Below the pieces are notes generated by a model. The model was not told the origin of the DNA and ran no database searches. It was given only the letters and a program-made list of their open reading frames with translations. From Pseudomonas sp. QS1027 (GTDB taxonomy: Bacteria > Pseudomonadota > Gammaproteobacteria > Pseudomonadales > Pseudomonadaceae): a DNA stretch of 64,000 nucleotides. The position numbers and the translations under genes were made by a program. Shown here piece after piece: positions 1 through 7,489 of this stretch. Position 1 is the stretch's first letter, and each line of letters begins with the position of its first letter. The stretch lies in the NCBI RefSeq assembly GCF_002814235.1, contig NZ_PHSU01000009.1:1-64000 (forward strand), given 5' to 3'.

Positions 1-13
1 AAGGCCAGTGCAA

Positions 14-808
14 ATGACCCCACCGCGCCCTGAAGAACACTTTCAGGGTGTCTGCTGCCGGCCAGCTTGTGGCTCTTCGACAGCAACACCATCACCCATC
101 GAATCGTTCTCGGACTTCAATCGGATCAGCACAATTAACGAATGGTGTGCTTGCATGAAGGAGCGGGTCCTGTGTCTGGGGTTCAGCCGTTTTCTGTTCT
201 GTTTGAGATCCAGGGTCAAGGCCGACGGTCGCAGTGCCCTGGTCATCGGCGATTTCCCGACATCCTGGATCGAGGCCTATGATCGTGCCGGTTACGCCAA
301 AATCGATCCGCTGGAGCAACACTGCATGCACAGTGTTCTGCCGGTGATATGGACCGATCGGTTGTACACCAGTAGCAATCAGCGGGAGCTGCGCGAAGAA
401 GCCCGCAGCCATGATCTGATCAATGGTGTGACCTTGGCCCTGCATGGTCCCCAAGGCCAGTTCGGCACTTTTGGCTTGAGCATCGATGGGGTCGATGAGT
501 ACGCCGCCAAAGTGGTGATCCAGGCGAATTGGCACGGACTCTCATGGCTCAAGGACACCGCCTTGCAAAGCGCTCTGAAATTTCTCTGCGTACCTGAGGC
601 TGCCAATGATGTTCGACTGACCAGACGTGAAAAAGAAGTCCTTCAATGGAGCGCAATTGGCAAAACCAGTTGGGAAATCTCCAGCATCTGTAACTGTTCG
701 GAAGCCAATGTGGACTTTCACTTCAAGAACATCCGCAGAAAATTCGGGGTGACCAGCCGCCGCGCCGCCGTGGTGCAAGCACTGTCCATGCAGATCATCC
801 AGGTTTAG
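14..808 (+). CDS. LuxR-family quorum-sensing transcriptional regulator
   Basis: Predicted AHL-responsive activator. The N-terminal half fits an autoinducer-binding domain: it shows W-x3-Y (WIEAY), the D-P pair in KIDP, the Trp of PVIW and the Gly of the NGVTLALHG stretch, that is, the pocket residues conserved in TraR/LuxR. The C-terminal 65 residues are a LuxR-type HTH beginning LTRREKEVLQ, with the conserved Glu, Leu and Gly. The start used is the ATG at 14; a GTG at 8 or a start upstream of the window is possible, and the first 20-30 residues look poorly conserved. No luxI-type synthase occurs anywhere in the window. Family membership is seen in the sequence; AHL binding is inferred from the intact pocket residues. 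Confidence 0.85.
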   Translation: MTPPRPEEHFQGVCCRPACGSSTATPSPIESFSDFNRISTINEWCACMKERVLCLGFSRFLFCLRSRVKADGRSALVIGDFPTSWIEAYDRAGYAKIDPLEQHCMHSVLPVIWTDRLYTSSNQRELREEARSHDLINGVTLALHGPQGQFGTFGLSIDGVDEYAAKVVIQANWHGLSWLKDTALQSALKFLCVPEAANDVRLTRREKEVLQWSAIGKTSWEISSICNCSEANVDFHFKNIRRKFGVTSRRAAVVQALSMQIIQV

Positions 809-964
809 ATTGAATACGAGGCGATTGACTGAACGCTGCGCCCCCCCCCGGGACCAGGGGGATAACGTCGAGACAGTGGACAAAAGTGCAGTGCGTGCAA
901 GCATATCGTCGTCCTGATCGATAGGATCACGCAGGCGCCCGACCGGGCACCTGCACTAGGAGGC

Positions 965-1531
965 TCAAACCATCAGCGCCCGGGTGAAATCTTGCAGAAG
1001 GCATAATCCTGTCTGCCAGTAACCCAACTCCGACTTGCCGTTGATGTGCCCCAGCGCCCCGACGTTCACATACTCGCAGCTCAATTGCCGGGCACTGTGC
1101 TGGACATATTCAAGGGTGCCATACGGGTCGTCTTCGCTGGAAACTATGGTCAGCGGCAAGCGGCTGGACAAGTTATCGGCCGAGCGAAAGCCAGTGGCCT
1201 CTTGGGGAAACCTGGGGCTACGGGGGTCAGGCACCGCCACCAGAAACGCCCCCAAAACCTTGCCCGGATCTGACGCATACTCCGCCGCCCACTCCAATAG
1301 CAACAGGCAACCCAGGCTATGGGCGACCACCACCGGGCGCTGGTGGGTCGAGAGCAATCGTTGCAACTCCCCGACCCACTCGTCACGGCATGGTCTATCC
1401 CAGTCGCGATGCTCCAGCCACAGGGTATTGGAGTGCTCGGCCTCCCAATGACGCTGCCAGTGAGTTGGCCCGGAGTTGCCAATGCCCGCCAGAAACAGCC
1501 AGTCAAACGCCAAATCAGCCTTCATATTCAA
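965..1531 (-). CDS. RBBP9/YdeN-family serine hydrolase
   Basis: 188-residue alpha/beta hydrolase. The nucleophile elbow is AHSLG in the stretch VVAHSLGCLLLLEWAA. The aspartate lies in SSEDDPYGT and the histidine in GALGHING, which completes a Ser-Asp-His triad. Length and the N-terminal pattern (GIGNSGPTHWQRHWE) match the small RBBP9/YdeN family, whose substrates are mostly unknown. It is convergent with the LuxR gene and separated from it by 156 bp that include a run of nine C (841-849). No neighbour suggests a pathway. Confidence 0.85.
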   Translation of the reverse strand: MNMKADLAFDWLFLAGIGNSGPTHWQRHWEAEHSNTLWLEHRDWDRPCRDEWVGELQRLLSTHQRPVVVAHSLGCLLLLEWAAEYASDPGKVLGAFLVAVPDPRSPRFPQEATGFRSADNLSSRLPLTIVSSEDDPYGTLEYVQHSARQLSCEYVNVGALGHINGKSELGYWQTGLCLLQDFTRALMV

Positions 1532-1976
1532 TCCTCACGCCGTCAAACCACAGGTAATCCTGTAGTCCGTACCTTGTTGTCCGCGTTGTTATAACCATCT
1601 TGTATGTGTGAGTCATGAAGCTGTAGTGCAGTAGCAGCGCGTGAGCCTGCATTGAGTAACTAAACTGTCTATGTTATGCGCTGTATAGATATTTTCCAGC
1701 GCGCGGCGAACAGCATTCAATATGCTCCCCCCGTTATAAGTTTTTGTCACGGCGATGGAGGATCTCGGCTCTTCCCTGCAATAAACAGTGTGGTGAGGTA
1801 ACCGAAAATTAACAGCTTTCTGATACGAATAAACCTATCTATTCTGATAGTTTTCAGGTTTTCTCATTTCAGTTAGGTTCCGCTGTGAACCCCTAAATCT
1901 CAGGCTACCGTTGCTACCTGCCAACACCGGTTGAAAGCTGCCTCCCCCTGGGGAACGGCAGAAATTTTGGACTGGT
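1532..1976. other. non-coding stretch without recognisable gene
   Basis: About 445 bp with lower GC than the surroundings and no convincing coding frame on either strand. The part next to the transposase remnant (about 1940-1976), read on the minus strand, carries GTCCAAAATTTCTGCCG followed by a C/G-rich end. This resembles the right end of IS3-family elements. No other structure was identified. Confidence 0.5.
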
Positions 1977-2074
1977 TTATGCCGTGAGTCCTAGGCTCTC
2001 TCGGTATCCAAGGGGGCTGAGCGAACCAAGGGAGCTTTTGATTCGTTTTTGTTGTACCAGCGGATGTAGGAGTT
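1977..2074 (-). pseudogene. IS3-family transposase C-terminal remnant
   Basis: Reading leftward, one frame gives NSYIRWYN and, after a one-base frame change, the next gives KRIKSSLGSLSPLGYRESLG followed by LTA and a stop. This is the characteristic C-terminus of IS3-family OrfB transposases (Y-x-R/x-W/Y-YN followed by KRIK-x-x-L-x-x-L-SP-x-x-Y). Nothing of the DDE catalytic core is present, so this is a truncated and frameshifted fragment. The identification is by recalled family pattern and the fragment is only about 32 codons. Confidence 0.6.
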
Positions 2075-2395
2075 AAAAAAATAGGAATGAAAAAACGGCG
2101 CTAGGCCGGGCTTTGGCTCATTATTTTTTCTGTTTCGGAGCATACATTGAGCTGATCTACCGCACCTCATCCATACCACCGTTCAGTATCGGCGCCTTCT
2201 TCAAAATATACTGAGGGAATTTAGTGACCCGGTAACTCTCTGATTCGGCAACTCCTCGACCACTGCTCAATGAGCCACAACCGGTTAAAACTGAAGGTGG
2301 GGCGCCTCCTCAATTTTGAGGACACCTCACAATCTGTCTTGGAGACATTTTTGACTTGCTTCGTTTTCAAACGCGACCAAGCGGCCTTGTCGCAC
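2075..2395. other. accessory stretch without recognisable gene
   Basis: Lies between two mobile-element remnants. A short terminator-like structure (CGGCGCTAGGCCG with an adjacent T-run on the minus strand, around 2090-2110) sits next to the transposase fragment. Short open frames are present on both strands, but none shows a family pattern, a good ribosome binding site or codon use like the neighbours. It probably belongs to the same decayed insertion. Confidence 0.4.
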
Positions 2396-2847
2396 CTACT
2401 CACTGTCGAAATGAATTTCGACCTCTGACCGGCCTAGCTGCTGCAAGTGTTGGTGAACATAGCCTGTCAGGGTTTCCATAACCCGATCTGTCTCAAGGCC
2501 GAGATCGGACGCCACCAGAGGGCCGACTCGGGTTAGCCAGCTCCACCAGTCCCTCGATCTTCTGCGCCTGTCTCGCCGTTTGTCGAGCCGCGTCTGGGTT
2601 TGCCATCGGTCATCAGTTGTCGTGCCTCTGATCGCTTCTTGCGGGTCTGCACCAGGGGCTTTGGGGTATGAGCCAAACGCCAGCCGGTTCTCTTTTCCAA
2701 GGTGCCGATATTTCAGGCGTCAGAGCTTGGAGCCTGTGGAAATGATTTAGAGATACAGACCCTCGCAGTCAGAGAACTTGTAAGGCTTCTCCTTGGGTTT
2801 GGCTGCCTTGAGGGCGGAATCGGTCAGTCAGGGCCGTGGAGCACCAT
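2396..2847 (-). pseudogene. P4-type tyrosine integrase N-terminal remnant
   Basis: Read leftward from an ATG at 2847, the DUF4102 N-terminal arm of P4-like integrases is recognisable: SALKAAKPKEKPYKFSDCEG, then LYL, stop, IISTGSKL, stop, RLKYRHLGKENRLAFGSYPK. The second stop is a TGA where the family has Trp. Beyond this the match changes frame (ADPQEA against RKKRSEARQLMTDG, then NPDAARQTARQAQK), so there are at least two stops and several frameshifts. The catalytic domain (R-H-R-Y) is absent. The last part, ending in the residues EVEIHFDSE at 2396, may be the tail of another, fused gene. It starts about 150 bp from the tRNA-Phe 3' end and runs in the same direction. Confidence 0.8.
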
Positions 2848-2933
2848 TTTGGGGGCATGCAAGCTGACCGAACCGGCCACGTCCCCAAAATTCTTGGCTG
2901 GCAAGGTAGGTTTGGGAAATCACAGGCAACAAA

Positions 2934-2953
2934 AAACCCGCACTAGGCGGGTT
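2934..2953 (-). terminator. terminator of tRNA-Phe
   Basis: Hairpin with arms AAACCCGC/GCGGGTTT and a short loop, followed on the minus strand by a T-run (TTTTTTGTTG). It lies about 47 bp past the tRNA-Phe 3' end and before the integrase remnant. Confidence 0.8.
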
Positions 2954-2999
2954 TCTTGTGGGCTTTCAGATGATGTTGACACCACCTGAAACTAATTAG

Positions 3000-3075
3000 T
3001 GGTGCCCAGAGACGGAATCGAACCGCCGACACGGGGATTTTCAATCCCCTGCTCTACCGACTGAGCTATCTGGGC
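3000..3075 (-). tRNA. tRNA-Phe (GAA)
   Basis: 76-nt cloverleaf on the minus strand beginning GCCCAGATAGCTCAG and ending TCTGGGCACCA. The acceptor stem GCCCAGA pairs with TCTGGGC. The anticodon arm reads GGGGATTGAAAATCCCC with anticodon GAA, and the T-arm contains GGTTCGATTCC. CCA is encoded. Its 3' end faces the decayed integrase, as expected for an integration site. Confidence 0.98.
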
Positions 3076-3178
3076 AACGGGGCGCATTAAACTGGTTTTT
3101 CGAGGGGTCGTCAAGCGCGATTTCAAAAAATATTTAATTATTACCGTCGCTTACGACCCAAAGCTGTTCCAGCCCTGA

Positions 3179-3451
3179 TTATTCGGCCGGCGGAACGTAG
3201 CCTTCGGCCTGGGCGTATTCCTCGCCGGAAAAGAACTTGTCCATCTCGCCCTGGATATATTTGCGGTCTTCGCCGTTCATCATGTTCAGGCGTTTTTCGT
3301 TGATCAGCAGGGTCTGGTGCTTCAACCAGTCGCCCCAGGCTTTCTGCGAAATATGTTCGAAAATGTCCTGGCCCTTGGCACCCGGGTACGGAGGGCGCTC
3401 AAGGCCGGGCAGTTCTTCGTGGTACTTGCGGCACATTACGGTGCGGGTCAT
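3179..3451 (-). CDS. yggX: YggX family Fe(II)-trafficking protein
   Basis: Small cytosolic protein that protects iron-sulfur enzymes from oxidative damage and is thought to take part in Fe(II) handling. The 90 residues match the full family length, with the N-terminal [10 protein letters not shown] (conserved Cys7), the LERPPYPG motif and the C-terminal half containing [10 protein letters not shown]. Its ATG overlaps the mutY stop by four bases (ATGA), so the two are translationally coupled. Pairing with mutY, itself an Fe-S enzyme repairing oxidative lesions, is the usual gammaproteobacterial arrangement. Confidence 0.96.
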   Translation of the reverse strand: MTRTVMCRKYHEELPGLERPPYPGAKGQDIFEHISQKAWGDWLKHQTLLINEKRLNMMNGEDRKYIQGEMDKFFSGEEYAQAEGYVPPAE

Positions 3452-4515
3452 GACGACTCTCCTGCATTCAAAACGTCGGCTGCCCGTTTGAGCAGCTTTT
3501 TCACCGGGGCGGCAAGGCCCAGGCGCGGCGGGGTGGCGAGGTTATACCAGAGCCAGTCGGCCTCGGCCACGTGATGGGCACTCTCCTCGACCTGCACCAG
3601 CCACGGCTCGATGGCCAGCTGGAAATGGCTGAAGGTGTGGGTCAGGTTCGGCAGCGCCTGTTGCGCGCCCAGTTCCAGCGAGTGCTGCGACGCCAGGTGT
3701 TGCAGGTCGTCGAGGTCGTCGAGTTCCGGCAGGCTCCATAAACCGCCCCAGAGGCCGCTGGAAGGGCGACGGTAAAGCAGAATGGCGCCTTCGCGGTTGG
3801 CGAGCAGCGGCATCAGGGTGCGCTTCTGCGGCACGCTCTTGCGCGGCTTGGGAATCGGGTAGCGGGTCTCCAGGCCGAGCATGTGTGCTTCGCAGCCGGC
3901 TTTCAGCGGGCAGAGCAGGCAACTGGGCTTGCTGCGGGTGCACAAGGTCGCGCCCAGGTCCATCATCGCCTGGGTGTAGTGGTTGACCCGGGTGTCGGGG
4001 GTAAAGCGCTCGGCGTTGGCCCAGAGCTGCTTGGCCACCTTGGGTTCGCCCGGGTAGCCCTCCTGGGCCGTGTAGCGCGCCAGCACGCGCTTGACGTTGC
4101 CGTCGAGGATCGCCGCGCGCAGGCCCATGCTGATGCTGGCGATGGCGCCGGCGGTGGACAGGCCGATGCCCGGCAGTTCGGTGAGTTTCTCGACGTCGCG
4201 GGGAAACTCGCCGCCATGTTCGGCAACGACGATCTTCGCGGTCTTCTGCAGGTTGCGCGCCCGGGTGTAGTAGCCCAGGCCAGTCCACAGGTGCAGTACT
4301 TCATCTTCCGGCGCGGCGGCCAGGGCCTCGACCGTCGGCAACGAGGCCATGAAGCGGTCGAAGTAGTTCAGCACGGTGCTGACCTGGGTCTGCTGCAACA
4401 TGATCTCCGACACCCACACCCGATACGGTGTGATGCCCTGTTGCCAGGGCAGGTCGTGGCGGCCGTGGCGGTCATACCAGTCCAGCACGGCGCTGGAAAA
4501 CTGCTCGGCTCTCAT
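3448..4515 (-). CDS. mutY: A/G-specific adenine DNA glycosylase MutY
   Basis: Removes adenine mispaired with 8-oxoguanine in base-excision repair. The 355 residues are full length. Visible elements are the catalytic Glu37 in [11 protein letters not shown], the helix-hairpin-helix [12 protein letters not shown], the 4Fe-4S ligands with C-x6-C-x2-C-x5-C spacing ([17 protein letters not shown]), and a C-terminal NUDIX-like domain that recognises 8-oxoG. The start overlaps the end of asmA by four bases (ATGA), and the stop overlaps yggX in the same way, so asmA-mutY-yggX form one tight leftward unit. Confidence 0.98.
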   Translation of the reverse strand: MRAEQFSSAVLDWYDRHGRHDLPWQQGITPYRVWVSEIMLQQTQVSTVLNYFDRFMASLPTVEALAAAPEDEVLHLWTGLGYYTRARNLQKTAKIVVAEHGGEFPRDVEKLTELPGIGLSTAGAIASISMGLRAAILDGNVKRVLARYTAQEGYPGEPKVAKQLWANAERFTPDTRVNHYTQAMMDLGATLCTRSKPSCLLCPLKAGCEAHMLGLETRYPIPKPRKSVPQKRTLMPLLANREGAILLYRRPSSGLWGGLWSLPELDDLDDLQHLASQHSLELGAQQALPNLTHTFSHFQLAIEPWLVQVEESAHHVAEADWLWYNLATPPRLGLAAPVKKLLKRAADVLNAGESS

Positions 4516-6725
4516 CGCTTGAACAGCCCCTTGAGTGCGTCCTTGAGTGCAGGGCTGACCTTGTCGCCGAGCTTTTCTTCAACTTTCTCGCTCAGCTTGT
4601 TGCCGGCCAGCCGCGCGGCGACCTGGCCGAGGCCGTCCTTGTCGATGCGGCAGGCCTTGGCGCCCAGCTCCAGCGGGCCACGGCAGCGCAGCGGCCATTC
4701 GATCCCGGCGAAACGTTCGTTGACCTGGCAGGCCGGGTCCGGCATGTCGCTCTTGTCGCCTTCGACGATGATGCCGATGCGGTAGTCCATGCCCAGCACG
4801 CGCAGGTCGATATCGCCGTTGCCGTTGACGCTCAGGCCCGGGATGTTGACTTTCAGGTCCGGGTTGCTGGCCACGCCGTTGTGCAGGTTCAGGCTGCCCT
4901 TGAGGTCCTGGAACGGTGTGTCCTTGCCCCGTGGCTCGCCGCTCAGGGTCTTGCGGTTGAGGGTGGCGATGCCGGTGCACAGTTGCTGTTCGAGGTTGGC
5001 GTTGAGCAGCAGGCCGTCGTTGAGGACGAAGCTGGCCGTGCCGTTGAGGCTGTCGATCAGGGCTTTCTGGCTGTTGCCGCTGGCGGTGAGGTCGCCGTTG
5101 AGGGTCAGGGCGCCCTTGACCGGAGGCTTCTGTCCCTGGGCTTGCAGGACGCGTTCGACCGGCACCCGGTTCAAGCGTGTTTGCAGGCTCAGGCGCGGTA
5201 CGTCGGGGCGCACGTCGAGGCTGCCCTTGGCGCTGAAGCTGCCGCTGTAGAGTTCGCCGCGCAGGTCGCCGAGGGTCAGTACGCCACCCAGGCCGGTGGC
5301 CTTGAGGGCGGCGTTGTTGATCGGCAGCTTCTTCAGGGTCAGTTGGTCGAAACTCAGGTCGGCATCCACATCAACCGTGCGCAGGCGCTCGATGGGCAGC
5401 AGCTTGTCGCTGCTCCAGGCGCCCTTGGTCGGGGCTTCCGGCAAGGGCGAGCTACTGGCGATGGCGTTGGCCTCGCTGTTCATCACATCGGCCTGGCGGA
5501 CTTTCGAGGCGCTGTCGGCGTCGGCCGATTTCGGTGGCAGGTAGCGATCGGCGTCGAACTTGTCGCCCTTGAGCTGCACGCGCAGGGATTGCTTGGCGAA
5601 ATCCTCGATGGCGACGCGGCCGGTGAAGTTGCTGTCATCGAGCTTCAGGTTGAGGCCGTCCAGCACCAGGCTGGTGGGCGTGCCGGTGAGGTGGGTGACC
5701 AGCTCGACCTTGCTCAGGCTGCCATCGGCCACGGTGGGCAGGGGCTGGCCGATACTGTCGAGGAACTTCATCAGGTCCAGCTGGGCAATCGACAGCGTGC
5801 CGTTGAGCTGCGGGGTCTTGTTCAGGTCGTTGGCCTTCAGCTCGCCGAGGGCGCGCAGCTGGTTGGCCGACAGTTTCAGGCTGGTCCATTCGGCGACGTT
5901 CGCCGCCATGTCCACCAGCAACTGGCCCTGGGCCGAGAAGGTCAGCGGCTTGCCTTGCAGCGGGTCGCCCGAGAGTTCGCCACCCAGGCGCATGTCTTCG
6001 AACTGGTAGCGCTTGAGCACGCGGTCGAAACGCAGGTTGCCGCTGAGTTCGGTACGGGCCCGCAGGACTGGCTGGTTGGTGCCGAAGAAGGCGGTCATCT
6101 TGACCGGGATTTCCTTGCCGTCATGCACCGCGCCGGTGCTCAGCTGGATGCTTTCCGAGGTGATCTGGCGGCCGGTCTTTTCATCGTTGAACTCGATCCG
6201 GGCGTTGTTCACGGTCAGGCTGTCGATGTCCAGGCGGATCGGCTGCGAGGGTTTGTCTTCCGCCTCGGTGCCGGCCGGTTCGGCGGCCTTGTCGGTCTGC
6301 GCGGTGACGCTGGCACTGGGGGCCGGGCGGCCGATGTCCTGCCAGTTGCCGTGGCCGTCCTTGTCGCGGGTAAGCCGCAGGTTGAGGCCTTCGACGCGGA
6401 CATCGCTCATCTGCACTTCGCGGCGCAGCAGCGGCAGGACGCGCACCGACAGGCCGAGCATCTGCAGGTCGGCAAATGGCTGGGTCGGGGTGACCAGGGT
6501 CGCCACGCTGGCATCGTGCAGCTCCAGGCCCAGCCAGGGGAAAAGGCTCCAGCCGATGTCGCCATTGAGGGTCAACTCAATGTGGGCCTTGTCGCGGGCA
6601 ATCTGGCGAATCTCGTTTTTATAGTCGTTGGGATTGAACAGGTGGGTCAGGGCAAAGCCTGCCGCCACGATGATCAGCAACAACCCGAGAAGCCCCAGAC
6701 CCAGGATTTTGCCGAACGCTTTCAT
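4512..6725 (-). CDS. asmA: AsmA family protein
   Basis: 737-residue inner-membrane-anchored periplasmic protein. One N-terminal transmembrane helix (about residues 8-28, LGLGLLGLLLIIVAAGFALT) is followed by the AsmA N-terminal region (LFNPNDYKNEIRQIA; LNGDIGWSLFPWLGL) and long beta-rich AsmA repeats, ending with AsmA_2-type sequence (LNGTASFVLNDGLLLN). Members of this superfamily are related to VPS13-like lipid-transport proteins and affect outer-membrane assembly; the role of this copy is inferred from the family. It heads the mutY-yggX operon, an arrangement common in Pseudomonas. Confidence 0.93.
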   Translation of the reverse strand: MKAFGKILGLGLLGLLLIIVAAGFALTHLFNPNDYKNEIRQIARDKAHIELTLNGDIGWSLFPWLGLELHDASVATLVTPTQPFADLQMLGLSVRVLPLLRREVQMSDVRVEGLNLRLTRDKDGHGNWQDIGRPAPSASVTAQTDKAAEPAGTEAEDKPSQPIRLDIDSLTVNNARIEFNDEKTGRQITSESIQLSTGAVHDGKEIPVKMTAFFGTNQPVLRARTELSGNLRFDRVLKRYQFEDMRLGGELSGDPLQGKPLTFSAQGQLLVDMAANVAEWTSLKLSANQLRALGELKANDLNKTPQLNGTLSIAQLDLMKFLDSIGQPLPTVADGSLSKVELVTHLTGTPTSLVLDGLNLKLDDSNFTGRVAIEDFAKQSLRVQLKGDKFDADRYLPPKSADADSASKVRQADVMNSEANAIASSSPLPEAPTKGAWSSDKLLPIERLRTVDVDADLSFDQLTLKKLPINNAALKATGLGGVLTLGDLRGELYSGSFSAKGSLDVRPDVPRLSLQTRLNRVPVERVLQAQGQKPPVKGALTLNGDLTASGNSQKALIDSLNGTASFVLNDGLLLNANLEQQLCTGIATLNRKTLSGEPRGKDTPFQDLKGSLNLHNGVASNPDLKVNIPGLSVNGNGDIDLRVLGMDYRIGIIVEGDKSDMPDPACQVNERFAGIEWPLRCRGPLELGAKACRIDKDGLGQVAARLAGNKLSEKVEEKLGDKVSPALKDALKGLFKR

Positions 6726-6809
6726 GGGCGAGTCCTTGTAGTCAGTGGAATTTTAAATTTAGCCCGCGAGTATAGCGTCACGGGACTGGCGGCAGGGCAG
6801 GGATGATCC

Positions 6810-7208
6810 CTAGAGCGGATCCAGGGGAATCCGCAGCTTGGCCGCCAGTGCCTGGGCTTCGGGATGTCCGGCGGGGGCCAGGAGCCGCAGTTCCGCGCCG
6901 GCCAGCCTGGCCATTCGTGAGGCTTCCGCCACCAGTCGTTCGGCTACCCCACGGCGTCTGGTGATTTTTCTGACGCAAAGTTGGGATAAAAGCCAGAGAT
7001 CCGCGCGCCGTTCCAGGCGCGCCGCGCCCAGCAGTCGGTCATTGAAGCGTCCGGCGATCAGGCTGCCATCGGCCAGGGCGGTTTCGATCAGTTGCTGGCC
7101 GTCGGCTTGCGGCGCGAAAAGCCACGCGGGGGCGTCCAGGTAGATCTTCTGCAGGTCCTGCTGGTCCTGATAGGTGGCTTCGGTGAGGGACTCGACAACG
7201 ATAGGCAT
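6810..7208 (-). CDS. GNAT-family acetyltransferase (PanZ/YhhK-like)
   Basis: 132 residues. The acetyl-CoA binding motif is visible as LCVRKITRRRGVAERLV, with R-R-R-G-V-A forming the pyrophosphate loop, followed by an amphipathic helix (EASRMARLAGAELRLLAP). The short N-terminal half (YQDQQDLQKIYLDAPAWL) resembles the acetyltransferase-like domain found with PanZ-type proteins, so a regulatory role is possible. It lies upstream of asmA in the same direction but 84 bp away. The substrate cannot be told from the sequence. Confidence 0.8.
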   Translation of the reverse strand: MPIVVESLTEATYQDQQDLQKIYLDAPAWLFAPQADGQQLIETALADGSLIAGRFNDRLLGAARLERRADLWLLSQLCVRKITRRRGVAERLVAEASRMARLAGAELRLLAPAGHPEAQALAAKLRIPLDPL

Positions 7209-7489
7209 AAATTCCTCGAATATCCGGGACAGGCTTTTCTGTAGGAGCAGGTCGACAATCCCATGGGGTTGGGGATGTCAAGAGCAGTGCAGTTGCATTA
7301 CATAAAGACCGTATCAGTCTGGTTGTTCTGTGATGCGTAAATGGTAACCTCTCTCGGTTCGCCAGTCCTTCTGCGACGTATTGTCGCGTAACAAGCATCG
7401 CTCAATAACACGGCCAAGCCTGCGTGCACCAAGGCCGGGAGTGATGTGTGGCCGGCGGACCATCATTTCAATTGGGGGAGACACTTCAA

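Larger units (their letters stand above)
1977..2999. mobile_element. decayed tRNA-Phe-associated island scar
   Basis: The segment between the tRNA-Phe 3' end and the core-like hydrolase gene carries an integrase remnant directly downstream of the tRNA, an IS3-family transposase tail, and otherwise unassignable AT-richer DNA. Islands of this kind integrate at a tRNA 3' end with the integrase reading in the tRNA direction, which is the arrangement here. I see no direct repeat of the tRNA end that would mark the far att site, so the left boundary is unknown and may lie beyond the hydrolase or LuxR gene. Confidence 0.55.

Noticed and set aside
841..849. Run of nine C after the LuxR gene, considered as a phase-variation tract.
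   Set aside because: It lies about 30 bp after the stop codon and before a convergent gene, outside any coding frame or evident promoter.
2221..2403. 60-codon GTG-started open frame overlapping the end of the integrase remnant.
   Set aside because: No family pattern, no ribosome binding site and located in decayed DNA.
2702..2989. 95-codon plus-strand open frame next to tRNA-Phe.
   Set aside because: It lies antisense to the integrase remnant and runs into the tRNA terminator; composition is not protein-like.
4881..6806. 641-codon open frame antisense to asmA, and similar long antisense frames over glgP, the his genes and hut genes.
   Set aside because: Typical high-GC shadow frames: composition rich in G/A/R/Q repeats, no domains, and the opposite strand carries well-conserved genes.
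7209..7489. Half-REP (CTGTAGGAGCAGG, around 7240) upstream of the OFA transporter as a regulatory site.
   Set aside because: Only one arm is present and nothing pairs with it; too little to call a full element or an operator.
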